Shown here: piece after piece, positions 6,459-13,501 of the stretch
Position numbering within the stretch: the first letter of the stretch is position 1
Layout of the letters: each line of letters starts with the position of its first letter
Origin: a virus
Strand: one strand, 5' to 3'
Virus record (IMG/VR): IMGVR_UViG_3300043449_000450
Location: 1-21,971 of that record
DNA length: 21,971 nt
Position numbers and translations under genes: made by a program
The notes under the pieces: model-generated
Seen by the model: the letters and a program-made list of their open reading frames with translations, nothing else
What the model was told of the DNA's origin: nothing
Database searches by the model: none

Positions 6459-6618
6459 GCACATCAAGCTATTCCACGGGGCGCACCTTCTCTGTGTGCT
6501 GAGCGAGGGATGCAGGACTAACAAGTTAGATAAGCAAACCCTCGCCAAGAAACTCAAAGACTTTAACCGAAATCTAGATAAGGCACTAGAACATGGACAG
6601 AGAACAAGCACTGACTGA
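6379..6618 (+). CDS. Small HicA-like protein (79 aa, GTG start)
   Basis: This small basic protein resembles HicA mRNA interferases, which fold like a double-stranded RNA-binding domain. The segment after residue 15 runs KGAQIKTVHGGKHIKLFHG. His28 sits in a GGKH motif where HicA has its catalytic His in a GSH or GxH motif. A strand (HLLCVLSEG) follows, then a helix (KQTLAKKLKDFNRNL) as in HicA. No HicB antitoxin gene is adjacent, so it may be an orphan or a plain RNA-binding protein. The first 80 nt overlap the GcrA-like gene and the last 26 nt overlap the DUF6378-like gene. The family call is tentative. Confidence 0.5.
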   Translation: MSVKIMELFYSEAREKGAQIKTVHGGKHIKLFHGAHLLCVLSEGCRTNKLDKQTLAKKLKDFNRNLDKALEHGQRTSTD

Positions 6619-6910
6619 GGTCGGCAAGTGTGTCTTGCAGGACCGCAACGCCTCTTACGGTACACCAGAGGATAACTTCTCCGACATAGCTGCACGGTGG
6701 AGCATCTACCTGAAGCGCCGTGGTCTGCTCGTTGCGTCCCTTAAGAAGGCTGACGTTGCCGCCATGATGATCGACGTTAAGCTGGCTCGGATGGGCGCTA
6801 GCCCTAACAAGTTAGACAACTGGATCGACGCAGCAGGCTACGCAGTGTGTGGCGCTGAGGTGGTCGAAGAATCGCCGTTGAAGTCGGTGATCATGGAGGA
6901 TGCGGAATGA
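6593..6910 (+). CDS. DUF6378-like phage protein
   Basis: This 105-aa protein matches from memory the DUF6378 pattern: DRNASYGTPEDNFSDIAARW near 17-36, then DVAAMMIDVKLARM near 54-67, and DNWIDAAGYAVCGAEV near 75-90. The conserved His/Asn/Asp-rich helical bundle looks distantly like MazG-type nucleotide-handling folds, but activity is unknown. AAGG 9 nt upstream is a weak ribosome site; translation is likely coupled to the preceding gene, which it overlaps by 26 nt. Its stop overlaps the next ATG by 4 nt. Confidence 0.8.
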   Translation: MDREQALTEVGKCVLQDRNASYGTPEDNFSDIAARWSIYLKRRGLLVASLKKADVAAMMIDVKLARMGASPNKLDNWIDAAGYAVCGAEVVEESPLKSVIMEDAE

Positions 6911-7035
6911 TGAGGGTCGCTCTTATCTTTGCGGTTATGTGGATGGCCGTTGTCACCGCCATGATGGTGCGTCTTGTCCTCGTTGAGGAGAGGTTGACCG
7001 CCGTCGAGGTAGCTCGTCAGGTGCTACCGAAATGA
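6907..7035 (+). CDS. Small single-span membrane protein (42 aa)
   Basis: This peptide begins MMRVALIFAVMWM and has one hydrophobic helix (about residues 4-27), then an amphipathic, charged tail (EERLTAVEVARQVLPK). It is probably an inner-membrane protein with a short cytoplasmic or periplasmic tail. GGAGG at 6895-6899 lies 7 nt upstream of the ATG, and the ATG overlaps the upstream stop by 4 nt (ATGA). The good ribosome site and coupling support it despite its size. The function is unknown; a holin or spanin role cannot be concluded from one span. Confidence 0.6.
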   Translation: MMRVALIFAVMWMAVVTAMMVRLVLVEERLTAVEVARQVLPK

Positions 7036-7118
7036 TGGGCGAACGTAACGCAATCTGGGCGCTGCTTGCAGCGCTCGGAACTGTCCTCCTCGCTTACGTT
7101 ATGGTGAAGCTGTGCTGA
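7032..7118 (+). CDS. Tiny membrane peptide (28 aa)
   Basis: This 28-residue peptide starts MMGERNAIW, is mostly hydrophobic from residue 8 to 24 (ALLAALGTVLLAYVMV), and ends in KLC. It overlaps the upstream peptide gene by 4 nt (ATGA) and the downstream GTG-start gene by 7 nt, continuing a coupled chain. No independent ribosome site is visible, so it depends on coupling. At this length it could be chance, but the membrane-like composition right beside another membrane peptide is suggestive. Confidence 0.4.
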   Translation: MMGERNAIWALLAALGTVLLAYVMVKLC

Positions 7119-7327
7119 TCGAAGATGTTACGGATATGATTGCCAAGGCACGAGGGCATGATCCCGCTAAGTGCAACGACAAGTGCCAGTGTTATCGGCT
7201 GGCTCTCGACATTATGATCCGTGTCCGGCTGGGCATAGAAACCCGAGAGAACGAACTGCTTGAGAAGTTAAACGAACGAACCGACAAGCTGCTCCAGTTA
7301 CAACGGCTGGTGGGAGAGGAAGCATGA
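7112..7327 (+). CDS. Small helical protein with a Cys cluster (71 aa)
   Basis: This is an uncharacterised protein with a GTG start at 7112 and no clear Shine-Dalgarno, so the start could instead be ATG 7136. Near residue 21-27 it has KCNDKCQC, a three-Cys cluster that could bind metal. The C-terminal half (about 42-68) is a Leu/Glu/Lys-rich helix typical of a coiled coil (ENELLEKLNERTDKLLQLQ). Its end overlaps the next ATG by 4 nt. Confidence 0.55.
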   Translation: MLIEDVTDMIAKARGHDPAKCNDKCQCYRLALDIMIRVRLGIETRENELLEKLNERTDKLLQLQRLVGEEA

Positions 7328-7491
7328 GCGTTTCTGCCGAACACGCCGATAAACTCTACCGCGAACTTTATCAGAAGGACAGAGAGATCAAGGTGATGCG
7401 GGCACTTATTCTCCGGGCATATCATGCTCTGGAAGGTGACAATGACAAGGCTACTGCAATGCGGGCGCTAGAGGAGGCGCTAGGAAAATGA
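7324..7491 (+). CDS. Small helical protein (55 aa)
   Basis: This is a short, highly charged helical protein (MSVSAEHADKLYREL...) with no membrane span. It starts in an ATGA overlap with the upstream gene, with GGGAGAGGA about 5-13 nt before the ATG, and its stop overlaps the next gene's ATG in the same way. The two neat overlaps and the strong ribosome site support it as a real gene. Its function is unknown. Confidence 0.6.
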   Translation: MSVSAEHADKLYRELYQKDREIKVMRALILRAYHALEGDNDKATAMRALEEALGK

Positions 7492-7691
7492 TTGATCCGT
7501 ATGACATGATCGCCCTTCTGGAGAGCGAGGTGCAGTCCAAGACTAGGGACATACGGGAGCTAGAGGAGAAGTACAGCAAGCTGTTTCAGGAAGTATACCC
7601 CCTGAAGGAAGAGCTTCGTGCATATAAGGCGTACTATAAGTACTTAGATAGGTACTATGAGAAGGCCAAACAGAAGCTAGAGGGTAAGTGA
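7488..7691 (+). CDS. Small coiled-coil protein (67 aa)
   Basis: This is an almost entirely helical, charged protein with heptad-like spacing (ESEVQSKTRDIRELEEKYSK). A Tyr-rich segment follows at about 46-59 (AYKAYYKYLDRYYEKAK). AGGAGG at 7471-7476 lies 11 nt upstream and the start overlaps the previous stop by 4 nt. Its TGA stop shares one base with the polymerase ATG (TGATG), so it is tightly coupled to polymerase translation. Polymerase accessory function would be speculation. Confidence 0.6.
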   Translation: MIDPYDMIALLESEVQSKTRDIRELEEKYSKLFQEVYPLKEELRAYKAYYKYLDRYYEKAKQKLEGK

Positions 7692-9544
7692 TGGACGTTA
7701 TCACCATCGACTTTGAAACGTACTACGACAAGGAGTACTCCCTGTCGAAGATGACCACTGAAGCCTACATCCGTGACCCTCGCTTTGAGGTGATCGGTGT
7801 GGCGGTTAAGATCAACGATGGCCCGACCGACTGGTACAGTGGCGCTCACCCTGAGAAGTTTCTAGGTGGGTTCGACTTCAACAAGCGGGCGATCCTCTGC
7901 CACAACACCATGTTCGACGGGGCTATCCTCTCGTGGAAGTTTGGCATCAAGCCCCGGCTCTGGCTGGACACTCTGTCTATGGCTCGGCCCTTCCATAGCG
8001 TAACCACTGGCGTATCCTTGAAGGCGTTAGCTAGTTTCTACAAGCTGGGTGCAAAGGGCGAAGAAGTTTTTAATAACCTCGGGATGCACCGTGCCGACTT
8101 CACGAAGGAACGGATGGATGCCTACGCTGCCTACTGTGTGCAGGACGTAGACCTAACGTACAAATTATACAACATCCTCAAGAAGAAGCTGCCGGTCGGT
8201 GAGATCATGCTGATCGATCAGTGCCTTAGGATGTACACGGAGCCGACCATCGTTCTCGACACGACGATGCTTGCGATACACAAGCTGGAAGTTATTACTG
8301 GCAAAGCACGACTGCTGAACGAAGCCTCGTTGGTAGATCGTGACGAGCTTATGAGCAACGATAGGTTTGCTAAGTTGTTGCTGGCTGTCGGTATCGACCC
8401 GCCGATGAAAACCAGTAAGACCACGGGTAAGCAGACCTACGCCTTCAGCAAGACCGACACTGCCTTCACTAAACTTCTTGAGCATGACGATGAGAGGGTG
8501 ACAAATCTTGTCGCTGCCCGCCTCGGTGTGAAGTCTACCATTGAAGAGACGCGGACAGACCGGCTGATTGGTGTGGCTAATCGTGGGCCGCTGCCCATCT
8601 CCCTTAACTATTATGGCGCTCACACTGGGCGCTTCTCCGGCGGGGAGAAGCTGAACCTACAGAACCTCCCTCGCACTGGTGCATTGCGTAAGTCGTTGAT
8701 GGCCCCGCCGGGTAAAGTTCTTATTGCTTGCGATAGCGCACAGATCGAAGCCCGCACTCTGGCATGGATGGCTGGAGAAAAGAACTTACTGGAAGCGTTC
8801 CGCAACAAGCGAGATGTGTACTCAGAGTTTGCCTCCAAGGTCTATGGCCGCACCATTACTAAGGCTGACAAGACAGAGCGGCAGGTGGGCAAGACCTCCA
8901 TCCTCGGGCTTGGTTACAGTATGGGGGCAGAGAAGTTCCAGACGACACTGGCTCTCGGCATTGCTGGCCCTCGTGTGATGATCGACATGGATGAGGCACA
9001 GCGTGTCGTGAACCTCTACCGCATGGACAACGTGAAGATACAGCAGTTGTGGAACCGTTGTAACTACGCTCTCCATGCCATGTGTGAGGGGAAGGCGGAC
9101 CAGCTTCTCCCCGGCGTGACGTACAACAAGAACGTAATCACGCTGCCTAATGGAATGCCGTTGCGCTATGAGATGTTGACTAACTTCTCAAACAAGTACG
9201 CCTACGTTGGCGACATGCGTGTGTACAGAGATGTGGCGAAACGTCGCATCCTCAATCAAAAGATTGACGGCGACAACTGGACGAAGATATATGGGGGCAA
9301 GGTGGTTGAGAACATAACTCAGGCACTGGCCCGCATCATTGTGGCAGACCAACTGGTCAAGATCGGGCAGCGCTACAAGGTCGTGCTGCAAGTCCACGAT
9401 GAAGTGGTGATATGCGTAGATCAGGAGGAAGCAGAAGAAGCAGAAGCCTTTATGATGGAAGTGATGGCTACGCCTCCGGCGTGGGCACCGGACCTACCGC
9501 TGGCCTGTGAAGCAGGTGCCAGTGACCGCTACGGAAACTGTTAA
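7691..9544 (+). CDS. Family A DNA polymerase with 3'-5' exonuclease
   Basis: This is a replicative polymerase of 617 aa. The exonuclease part has Exo I as Asp7-x-Glu9 (TIDFETYY), Exo II around HNTMFD (71-76) and Exo III with Tyr148 and Asp152. Polymerase motif A is ACDSAQIEAR with Asp348. The O-helix has Arg397 and Lys401. Motif C is HDE at 569-571. The length matches phage polymerases without the 5'-3' exonuclease domain. The residue equal to E. coli Phe762 is Leu405. I start at ATG 7691, which is 6 nt after GAGGG (7680-7684) and shares a base with the upstream stop; GTG 7688 has too short a spacer. It works with the primase-helicase at the end of the cluster. Confidence 0.95.
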   Translation: MDVITIDFETYYDKEYSLSKMTTEAYIRDPRFEVIGVAVKINDGPTDWYSGAHPEKFLGGFDFNKRAILCHNTMFDGAILSWKFGIKPRLWLDTLSMARPFHSVTTGVSLKALASFYKLGAKGEEVFNNLGMHRADFTKERMDAYAAYCVQDVDLTYKLYNILKKKLPVGEIMLIDQCLRMYTEPTIVLDTTMLAIHKLEVITGKARLLNEASLVDRDELMSNDRFAKLLLAVGIDPPMKTSKTTGKQTYAFSKTDTAFTKLLEHDDERVTNLVAARLGVKSTIEETRTDRLIGVANRGPLPISLNYYGAHTGRFSGGEKLNLQNLPRTGALRKSLMAPPGKVLIACDSAQIEARTLAWMAGEKNLLEAFRNKRDVYSEFASKVYGRTITKADKTERQVGKTSILGLGYSMGAEKFQTTLALGIAGPRVMIDMDEAQRVVNLYRMDNVKIQQLWNRCNYALHAMCEGKADQLLPGVTYNKNVITLPNGMPLRYEMLTNFSNKYAYVGDMRVYRDVAKRRILNQKIDGDNWTKIYGGKVVENITQALARIIVADQLVKIGQRYKVVLQVHDEVVICVDQEEAEEAEAFMMEVMATPPAWAPDLPLACEAGASDRYGNC

Positions 9545-9553
9545 GAGGGAACC

Positions 9554-9811
9554 ATGAGTGAAGAAATGAGCACTGAGCTTACCGTACTGCGCCAGACCAT
9601 GACCGACTGCGAGTTCAAGCTGTCGGATGCCACTGCCAAAGTGGCAGAGGCAGAGACCAATGTGTCTCGCCTTGAGAAAGAACTTAGCCAGTGGCAGCGC
9701 TACCTTGACTATCAGCTTCGTCGTCGTGCGGCGCTGAATGCGAAGCTGCGGATTGATCGTGAGATGGTCCGGCAGATCGAAGACTACAACAGCCACATCG
9801 AACCCATGTGA
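9554..9811 (+). CDS. Coiled-coil hypothetical protein (85 aa)
   Basis: This is a small protein that is almost wholly helical, with heptad-like hydrophobic spacing from about residue 6 to 75 (VLRQTM, VAEAETNVSRLEKELSQW). It has no membrane span or Cys cluster. AGGGA sits 3 nt before the ATG and the gene begins 9 nt after the polymerase stop, so it is likely co-transcribed with it. The function is unknown; oligomerisation is likely from the coiled coil. Confidence 0.7.
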   Translation: MSEEMSTELTVLRQTMTDCEFKLSDATAKVAEAETNVSRLEKELSQWQRYLDYQLRRRAALNAKLRIDREMVRQIEDYNSHIEPM

Positions 9812-9817
9812 GGATGA

Positions 9818-10078
9818 ATGATTAACATCGACACGGCTATCCCTTTCCCTTCGGTTGACACCAACGTCCCTATCCCTTCCGGCACGGAGCGTCAGCGGTA
9901 TCCATTCCGCACTATGGAAACTGGATATAGCTTCTTTATACCCGCTGACCAGATAGCGGATGCACACCGGCTGCGTAGTGCGGCCTCCCACTATGCGAAG
10001 CGCAAGGGCTGGACGTTTACCATTAGAAAGGTGCAGGAGGATGGCGTTGACGGATATCGGTGCTGGCGCACAGCTTAG
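9818..10078 (+). CDS. Small phage protein with FFIP and AASHYAKRKG motif (86 aa)
   Basis: This protein has the layout of a small phage protein often seen near replication genes: a Pro-rich head, MGYSFF-like strand (METGYSFFIP, about 33-42), then a basic helix (RLRSAASHYAKRKGW) and a final strand (YRCWRT). I recognise the shape but recall no proven function. GAGG at 9810-9813 gives a 4-nt spacer to ATG 9818. Its last 38 nt overlap the next gene. Confidence 0.7.
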   Translation: MINIDTAIPFPSVDTNVPIPSGTERQRYPFRTMETGYSFFIPADQIADAHRLRSAASHYAKRKGWTFTIRKVQEDGVDGYRCWRTA

Positions 10079-10289
10079 GCGGCGCTTCGCTGAGAAGGTG
10101 GAAGAGCTACTCGCTCACCTCCACCAAGATGAGTATGGGGTGCAGGTCGGGCAGGTTTTCGTAGGCGGTAACGGCGGAATGATTAGCCGGGATACACTGC
10201 TTGTTATGAACGAAGCCTCCCGTCTGCTGGACGAAATTAAAAAGGAGTTAGAGGGAGATGACGGTAGTCAACGGCAAACCCCTCTTTAG
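10041..10289 (+). CDS. Small helical hypothetical protein (82 aa)
   Basis: This is a charged protein with two helical regions (about residues 11-32 and 57-74) separated by a Gly-rich turn (VFVGGNGGMIS). AGGAGG at 10035-10040 touches the ATG at 10041, so TTG 10047 (6-nt spacer) may be the true start, giving 80 aa. An upstream in-frame ATG at 9960 would run through the whole preceding gene and is unlikely. It overlaps the previous gene by 38 nt and dCTP deaminase by 32 nt. The function is unknown. Confidence 0.55.
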   Translation: MALTDIGAGAQLRRRFAEKVEELLAHLHQDEYGVQVGQVFVGGNGGMISRDTLLVMNEASRLLDEIKKELEGDDGSQRQTPL

Positions 10290-10710
10290 GGCCAACCCCA
10301 TCATCGGTATGTCCGACCGCAAGCACAAGTACAACGGCGTTAGCTGGGGGCTGAGCGAAGCGGGTTACGACATCCGCCTCAGGCAGGATGTTTACTTTGG
10401 TAAACAGAGCCGGTTTCAGTTGGCATCCACACTGGAAGAGTTTGACATGCCTGACAACTTAGTTGGCATCGTCCACGACAAGAGCACTCACGCCCGTAGC
10501 GGTCTATCTGTGTTTAACACCGTGATCGAACCGGGCTGGCGTGGGTTCCTCACCCTTGAACTTGTTTACCACGGCAGTGAGGATGACTTCGTTCTTCATG
10601 CTGGCACCGGCATCGCTCAGGTCCTGTTCCACAAGATCGAAGAGCCAGCCGAGTACAACGGCAAGTACCAAGGCCAACCCGACACGCCTGTGAAGGCTAA
10701 ACTGGAGTAA
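10258..10710 (+). CDS. dcd: dCTP deaminase family protein
   Basis: This 150-aa trimeric-fold enzyme converts dCTP to dUTP, a step towards dUMP and dTTP for phage DNA. Family signatures are Ser33-Glu-Ala-Gly-Tyr-Asp38, then KSTHARSGL (75-83), the block EPGWRGFLTLEL (91-102) holding the likely catalytic Glu101, and GIAQVLF (118-124). The sequence DTPV near the end is in the usual C-terminal lid position. It is shorter than E. coli Dcd (193 aa), as is common in phages. I cannot exclude a bifunctional dCTP deaminase/dUTPase. AAAGGAG at 10241-10247 is 10 nt before the ATG. Its stop is 4 nt from the LuxR-like gene. Confidence 0.85.
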   Translation: MTVVNGKPLFRANPIIGMSDRKHKYNGVSWGLSEAGYDIRLRQDVYFGKQSRFQLASTLEEFDMPDNLVGIVHDKSTHARSGLSVFNTVIEPGWRGFLTLELVYHGSEDDFVLHAGTGIAQVLFHKIEEPAEYNGKYQGQPDTPVKAKLE

Positions 10711-10714
10711 GAAA

Positions 10715-10975
10715 ATGTCTATGCAGCACGACTACACCTACGACCCCAACAGCACGTTCACTGATCGCGTTAAAACCCTGTCTCCTCGTGAGCATCAGAT
10801 TGTTCGTATGGCAATGGATGGCTTGACTAACAAGGCTATCGGGACCAAGCTCCAACTTTCTTTCCGCACTGTGGAAGTCCATCGCCGTCACGCCTGTGCA
10901 AAGTTGGGTGCTGAGAACTCATCCCACATGGCGCGTATCTATATCGAAGGCATCACTGGAGTTGCGCTGCCGTGA
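10715..10975 (+). CDS. LuxR-type HTH DNA-binding protein
   Basis: This 86-aa protein is essentially a stand-alone LuxR/GerE helix-turn-helix domain. The pattern TLSPREHQIVRMAMDGLTNK (21-40) leads to AIGTKLQLSFRTVEVHRR (41-58) and KLGAENSS, as in response regulator C-termini. It lacks a receiver or autoinducer domain, so it is presumably a constitutive or partner-controlled regulator. A second Met lies two codons in. GGAGTAAG upstream is a moderate ribosome site. The end overlaps the GTG start of the nuclease gene by 4 nt. It may control phage early genes or the host. Confidence 0.85.
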   Translation: MSMQHDYTYDPNSTFTDRVKTLSPREHQIVRMAMDGLTNKAIGTKLQLSFRTVEVHRRHACAKLGAENSSHMARIYIEGITGVALP

Positions 10976-11637
10976 CCGAACTGACCCACTCGTACTCTTC
11001 CATTAAGATGTTTGAGAACTGCCCGCTGCGTTACTATGAGCAGCGGATCAAGAAGTCTGTGGTCGATCCGGGTGGGGAAGCCTCCAAGCACGGAGAGCGT
11101 ATTCACAAGTTTATCGAAGACCGACTGCGTTCCAACCAGCTTCTGCCTGACGAGATGGCGGACATTGAGCCTTGGGTGCAGTCGGTCGAACGCCTCGCTG
11201 ATGGGCATGAGCTTTTCATTGAGCACGAGCTTACGATAAACAAGTCAATGACACCGACAGGGTGGTGGGACGCTGACGCTTGGCTCCGCTCCAAGCTGGA
11301 TATTCTGATTACCCGTGGCGATGGTAAGGCCCTCGTCATGGATTGGAAAACCGGCAAGCGGCGCACTGATCCGTTCCAGTTGCAGCTATTCGCTGCTCAA
11401 GTGTTTACCCACTTCCCTGCCGTTGATGAGGTTAAGACCACACTGGTCTGGATTAAGGACAGGGCGCTGGATAGCAACGTCTATCGCCGCTCGGCACACG
11501 CTGCGCTATGGGAGGACACCCTCTCTCGCATCGCTCGTATCGAACAGGCAGACGCTCATAACGTGTGGCCCGCTAAACCCAGTGGGCTGTGCCGCTTCTG
11601 CCCTTGCTTTAATTTCTGCGACTACGCAAAGAAGTAG
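10972..11637 (+). CDS. PD-(D/E)XK nuclease, RecB/Cas4-like with likely Fe-S site
   Basis: This 221-aa nuclease resembles RecB-nuclease/Cas4-like proteins of phages. The N-terminus has SYSSIKMFENCP, where Cys17 is the first possible cluster ligand. His45 lies in the GERIHK helix. The catalytic core has Asp110 (KLDILI) and Asp124-x-Lys126 (LVMDWKTGKR), followed by the QLQLFA helix with Gln136. The C-terminal cluster has Cys207, Cys210, Cys212 and Cys216 (LCRFCPCFNFC), a spacing that fits a 4Fe-4S site with Cys17. The likely substrate is DNA ends or flaps during recombination. The start is GTG 10972, in a 4-nt overlap with the HTH gene. It is followed by a VRR-NUC nuclease and an SNF2 helicase. 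Confidence 0.85.
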   Translation: MTELTHSYSSIKMFENCPLRYYEQRIKKSVVDPGGEASKHGERIHKFIEDRLRSNQLLPDEMADIEPWVQSVERLADGHELFIEHELTINKSMTPTGWWDADAWLRSKLDILITRGDGKALVMDWKTGKRRTDPFQLQLFAAQVFTHFPAVDEVKTTLVWIKDRALDSNVYRRSAHAALWEDTLSRIARIEQADAHNVWPAKPSGLCRFCPCFNFCDYAKK

Positions 11638-11664
11638 TTGACACCCTGAAAGGGATATGAAAGT

Positions 11665-11988
11665 ATGGCTCAAACACCGGAAGGGCGCGTCAAAGCAAAA
11701 GTTGACAAGCTCTTCAAAGAAGTTGGGGTCTGGTATTACAGTCCCCAAGCAGGACCTTATGGCTCATCTGGTATACCAGATAGAGTTGCTATTGCAGACG
11801 GCCTCTTTATTGGGGTCGAGTGCAAGGCGGACAGGACTAAGAAGCCTACTGCACTTCAGATGAAGTGTATGTCGGATATCGAACTTGCAGGCGGCAAGTG
11901 CTTTGTCGTCTGTGATGATGAGAGTTTATCTCTCTTGAGGGAGTTTCTTTATGCTCGTTGTGGAAAAGGCCAAGGCCCTAGCGCTTAA
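11665..11988 (+). CDS. VRR-NUC domain nuclease
   Basis: This 107-aa protein is a minimal VRR-NUC nuclease, a PD-(D/E)XK fold relative of Holliday-junction-type resolvases. The catalytic pattern is SSGIPDR with Pro38 and Asp39, ECK with Glu52 and Lys54, and Gln65 in ALQMK. Phage VRR-NUC genes are often next to SNF2 helicases, as here, and the two overlap by 38 nt. AAAGGG about 10 nt before the ATG is a moderate ribosome site. Codon use includes AGA, AGG, ATA, TCA and CCA more often than its neighbours, which suggests separate ancestry. It is probably a structure-specific nuclease, which is inference from the family. Confidence 0.9.
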   Translation: MAQTPEGRVKAKVDKLFKEVGVWYYSPQAGPYGSSGIPDRVAIADGLFIGVECKADRTKKPTALQMKCMSDIELAGGKCFVVCDDESLSLLREFLYARCGKGQGPSA

Positions 11989-13501
11989 GCTCAGTAATCC
12001 AGAGCGCGTACTCGCAACGATACCTACTGCAAAGAAGCTAACCACTTCCGCCGGAGAAGTTGTCGTTGCCCCGCACAGGCTGGATGAAGTCAGAGTTCTT
12101 AGGAACCTTGGTATCCAAGCGCCGTCACCGATCCTCCACTACTATGGCTGGCCGGGGCGGTTCAAACCTTACCATCACCAGAAGCAGACTGCTGCCTTCC
12201 TCACTGTACACCCTCGGGCTTTAGTTCTTAATCAGATCGGCACAGGCAAAACTAAGTCAGCACTATGGGCTGCTGACTACCTGATGAACGAAGGCGCAGT
12301 GAATAAAGTGCTGGTCGTGTCGCCGCTGTCTACACTGGAACGAGTATGGGCTGATGAGATTTTCACCAGCCTGTTCCATCGAAAAGGTCTGGTGTTGTAC
12401 GGCACTGCGGATCGACGTAAGAAACTTCTTAAGGCTAAGGCCGACTTCTACATCGTCAACCATGATGGCTTTGGCATTATCGCTGACGACCCGAACTGTG
12501 ACTTCGACCTTATCATCGTGGACGAAGCGGCTGTCTACCGGAACCCATCTACTCGTCGGTTCAAAACGCTTAAGAAGTACATGGCTAATAAGCCAGACAC
12601 TCGACTGTGGCTGATGACTGGAACGCCTACCCCTAACGAGCCAACTGACGCGTGGTCCTTAGGTTATCTGGTTAAGAACCCATTTATCCCGCAGACGTAC
12701 AGCGCCTTCAAAGAACAAGTTATGTACAAGCAGGGCATGTACAAGTGGCTACCTCGTCCTGAGAGTGCTGAGATTGTGCGCCACGTTCTGCAACCATCAG
12801 TGATGTACCAGCGGGATGAGTGCTTCGATCTACCGGACACCGTGTTCCAGACCCGGCATGTGGAACTGACTACTGAACAGAAGCATCACTACCAGCAGAT
12901 GCACAAACATCTTATTGCGGAGATGGAGCAGGGCCAGATCACAGCGGCTAATCAAGCCGTGAAGATGATGAAGCTAATCCAGATCGCTTGCGGTGTGGCC
13001 TACGCTGATGACGGGCAGAACATTGAGATCGATGCTTCACCCCGTGTGTCTGCTGTCGAAGAAATTATTGAGGAGGCTGGCGAGAAGGTGATCCTGTTCG
13101 TCCCCCTCACTGGCACACTGAAGATGCTGGAGCGGCACCTGTCTAAGCGATGGACCTGTGCTGTTGTGAACGGAGAGGTAGCTGCATCTAAACGGGCTGA
13201 CATATTTGACGCATTCCAGAACCACCCCGATCCTAAAGTTCTTATCGCTCACCCTGCTACTATGGCACATGGGCTGACACTGACGGCAGCATCGACGGTT
13301 ATCTGGTACGGGCCTATTGCCAGCAATGAGCAGTATGTCCAAGCAAACGGGCGCGTAGAACGCATCGGTAAAAAACACGTAGCGAACGTGGTGAACATCG
13401 AAGCCACTGCGCTGGAGCGCGAACTCTATAAACGGTTAGCCGATAAGCAGTCCCTTCAGGGGATACTGCTCGACCTAATCAAGGAAGGAATGGTTGAATG
13501 A
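11951..13501 (+). CDS. SNF2-family DEAD/H-box helicase
   Basis: This 516-aa translocase has the two RecA-like domains of SNF2 helicases. The first holds a Q-like motif (YHHQKQT, 74-80), Walker A GTGKT (97-101), the DEAA box (191-194) and motif III TGTPTPNEP (223-231). The second has HGLTLTAAS (440-448) and motif VI QANGRVERIG (464-473). It is the usual size of phage SNF2 proteins and has no N-terminal accessory domain. GAGGGAG lies 8 nt upstream of the ATG, and the gene starts inside the VRR-NUC gene. It probably remodels DNA for the adjacent nucleases. The stop overlaps the next gene by 4 nt. Confidence 0.92.
   Translation: MLVVEKAKALALKLSNPERVLATIPTAKKLTTSAGEVVVAPHRLDEVRVLRNLGIQAPSPILHYYGWPGRFKPYHHQKQTAAFLTVHPRALVLNQIGTGKTKSALWAADYLMNEGAVNKVLVVSPLSTLERVWADEIFTSLFHRKGLVLYGTADRRKKLLKAKADFYIVNHDGFGIIADDPNCDFDLIIVDEAAVYRNPSTRRFKTLKKYMANKPDTRLWLMTGTPTPNEPTDAWSLGYLVKNPFIPQTYSAFKEQVMYKQGMYKWLPRPESAEIVRHVLQPSVMYQRDECFDLPDTVFQTRHVELTTEQKHHYQQMHKHLIAEMEQGQITAANQAVKMMKLIQIACGVAYADDGQNIEIDASPRVSAVEEIIEEAGEKVILFVPLTGTLKMLERHLSKRWTCAVVNGEVAASKRADIFDAFQNHPDPKVLIAHPATMAHGLTLTAASTVIWYGPIASNEQYVQANGRVERIGKKHVANVVNIEATALERELYKRLADKQSLQGILLDLIKEGMVE

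Noticed and set aside
11638-11666. TTGACA at 11638-11643 as a -35 box before the VRR-NUC gene
   Set aside because: At 17-nt spacing the next six bases are AAGTAT, a poor -10 match, and it mostly overlaps the end of the nuclease gene.
11657-11863. 68-aa frame starting 8 nt upstream of the VRR-NUC gene
   Set aside because: It is out of frame with the clear nuclease motifs and has no protein-like features.
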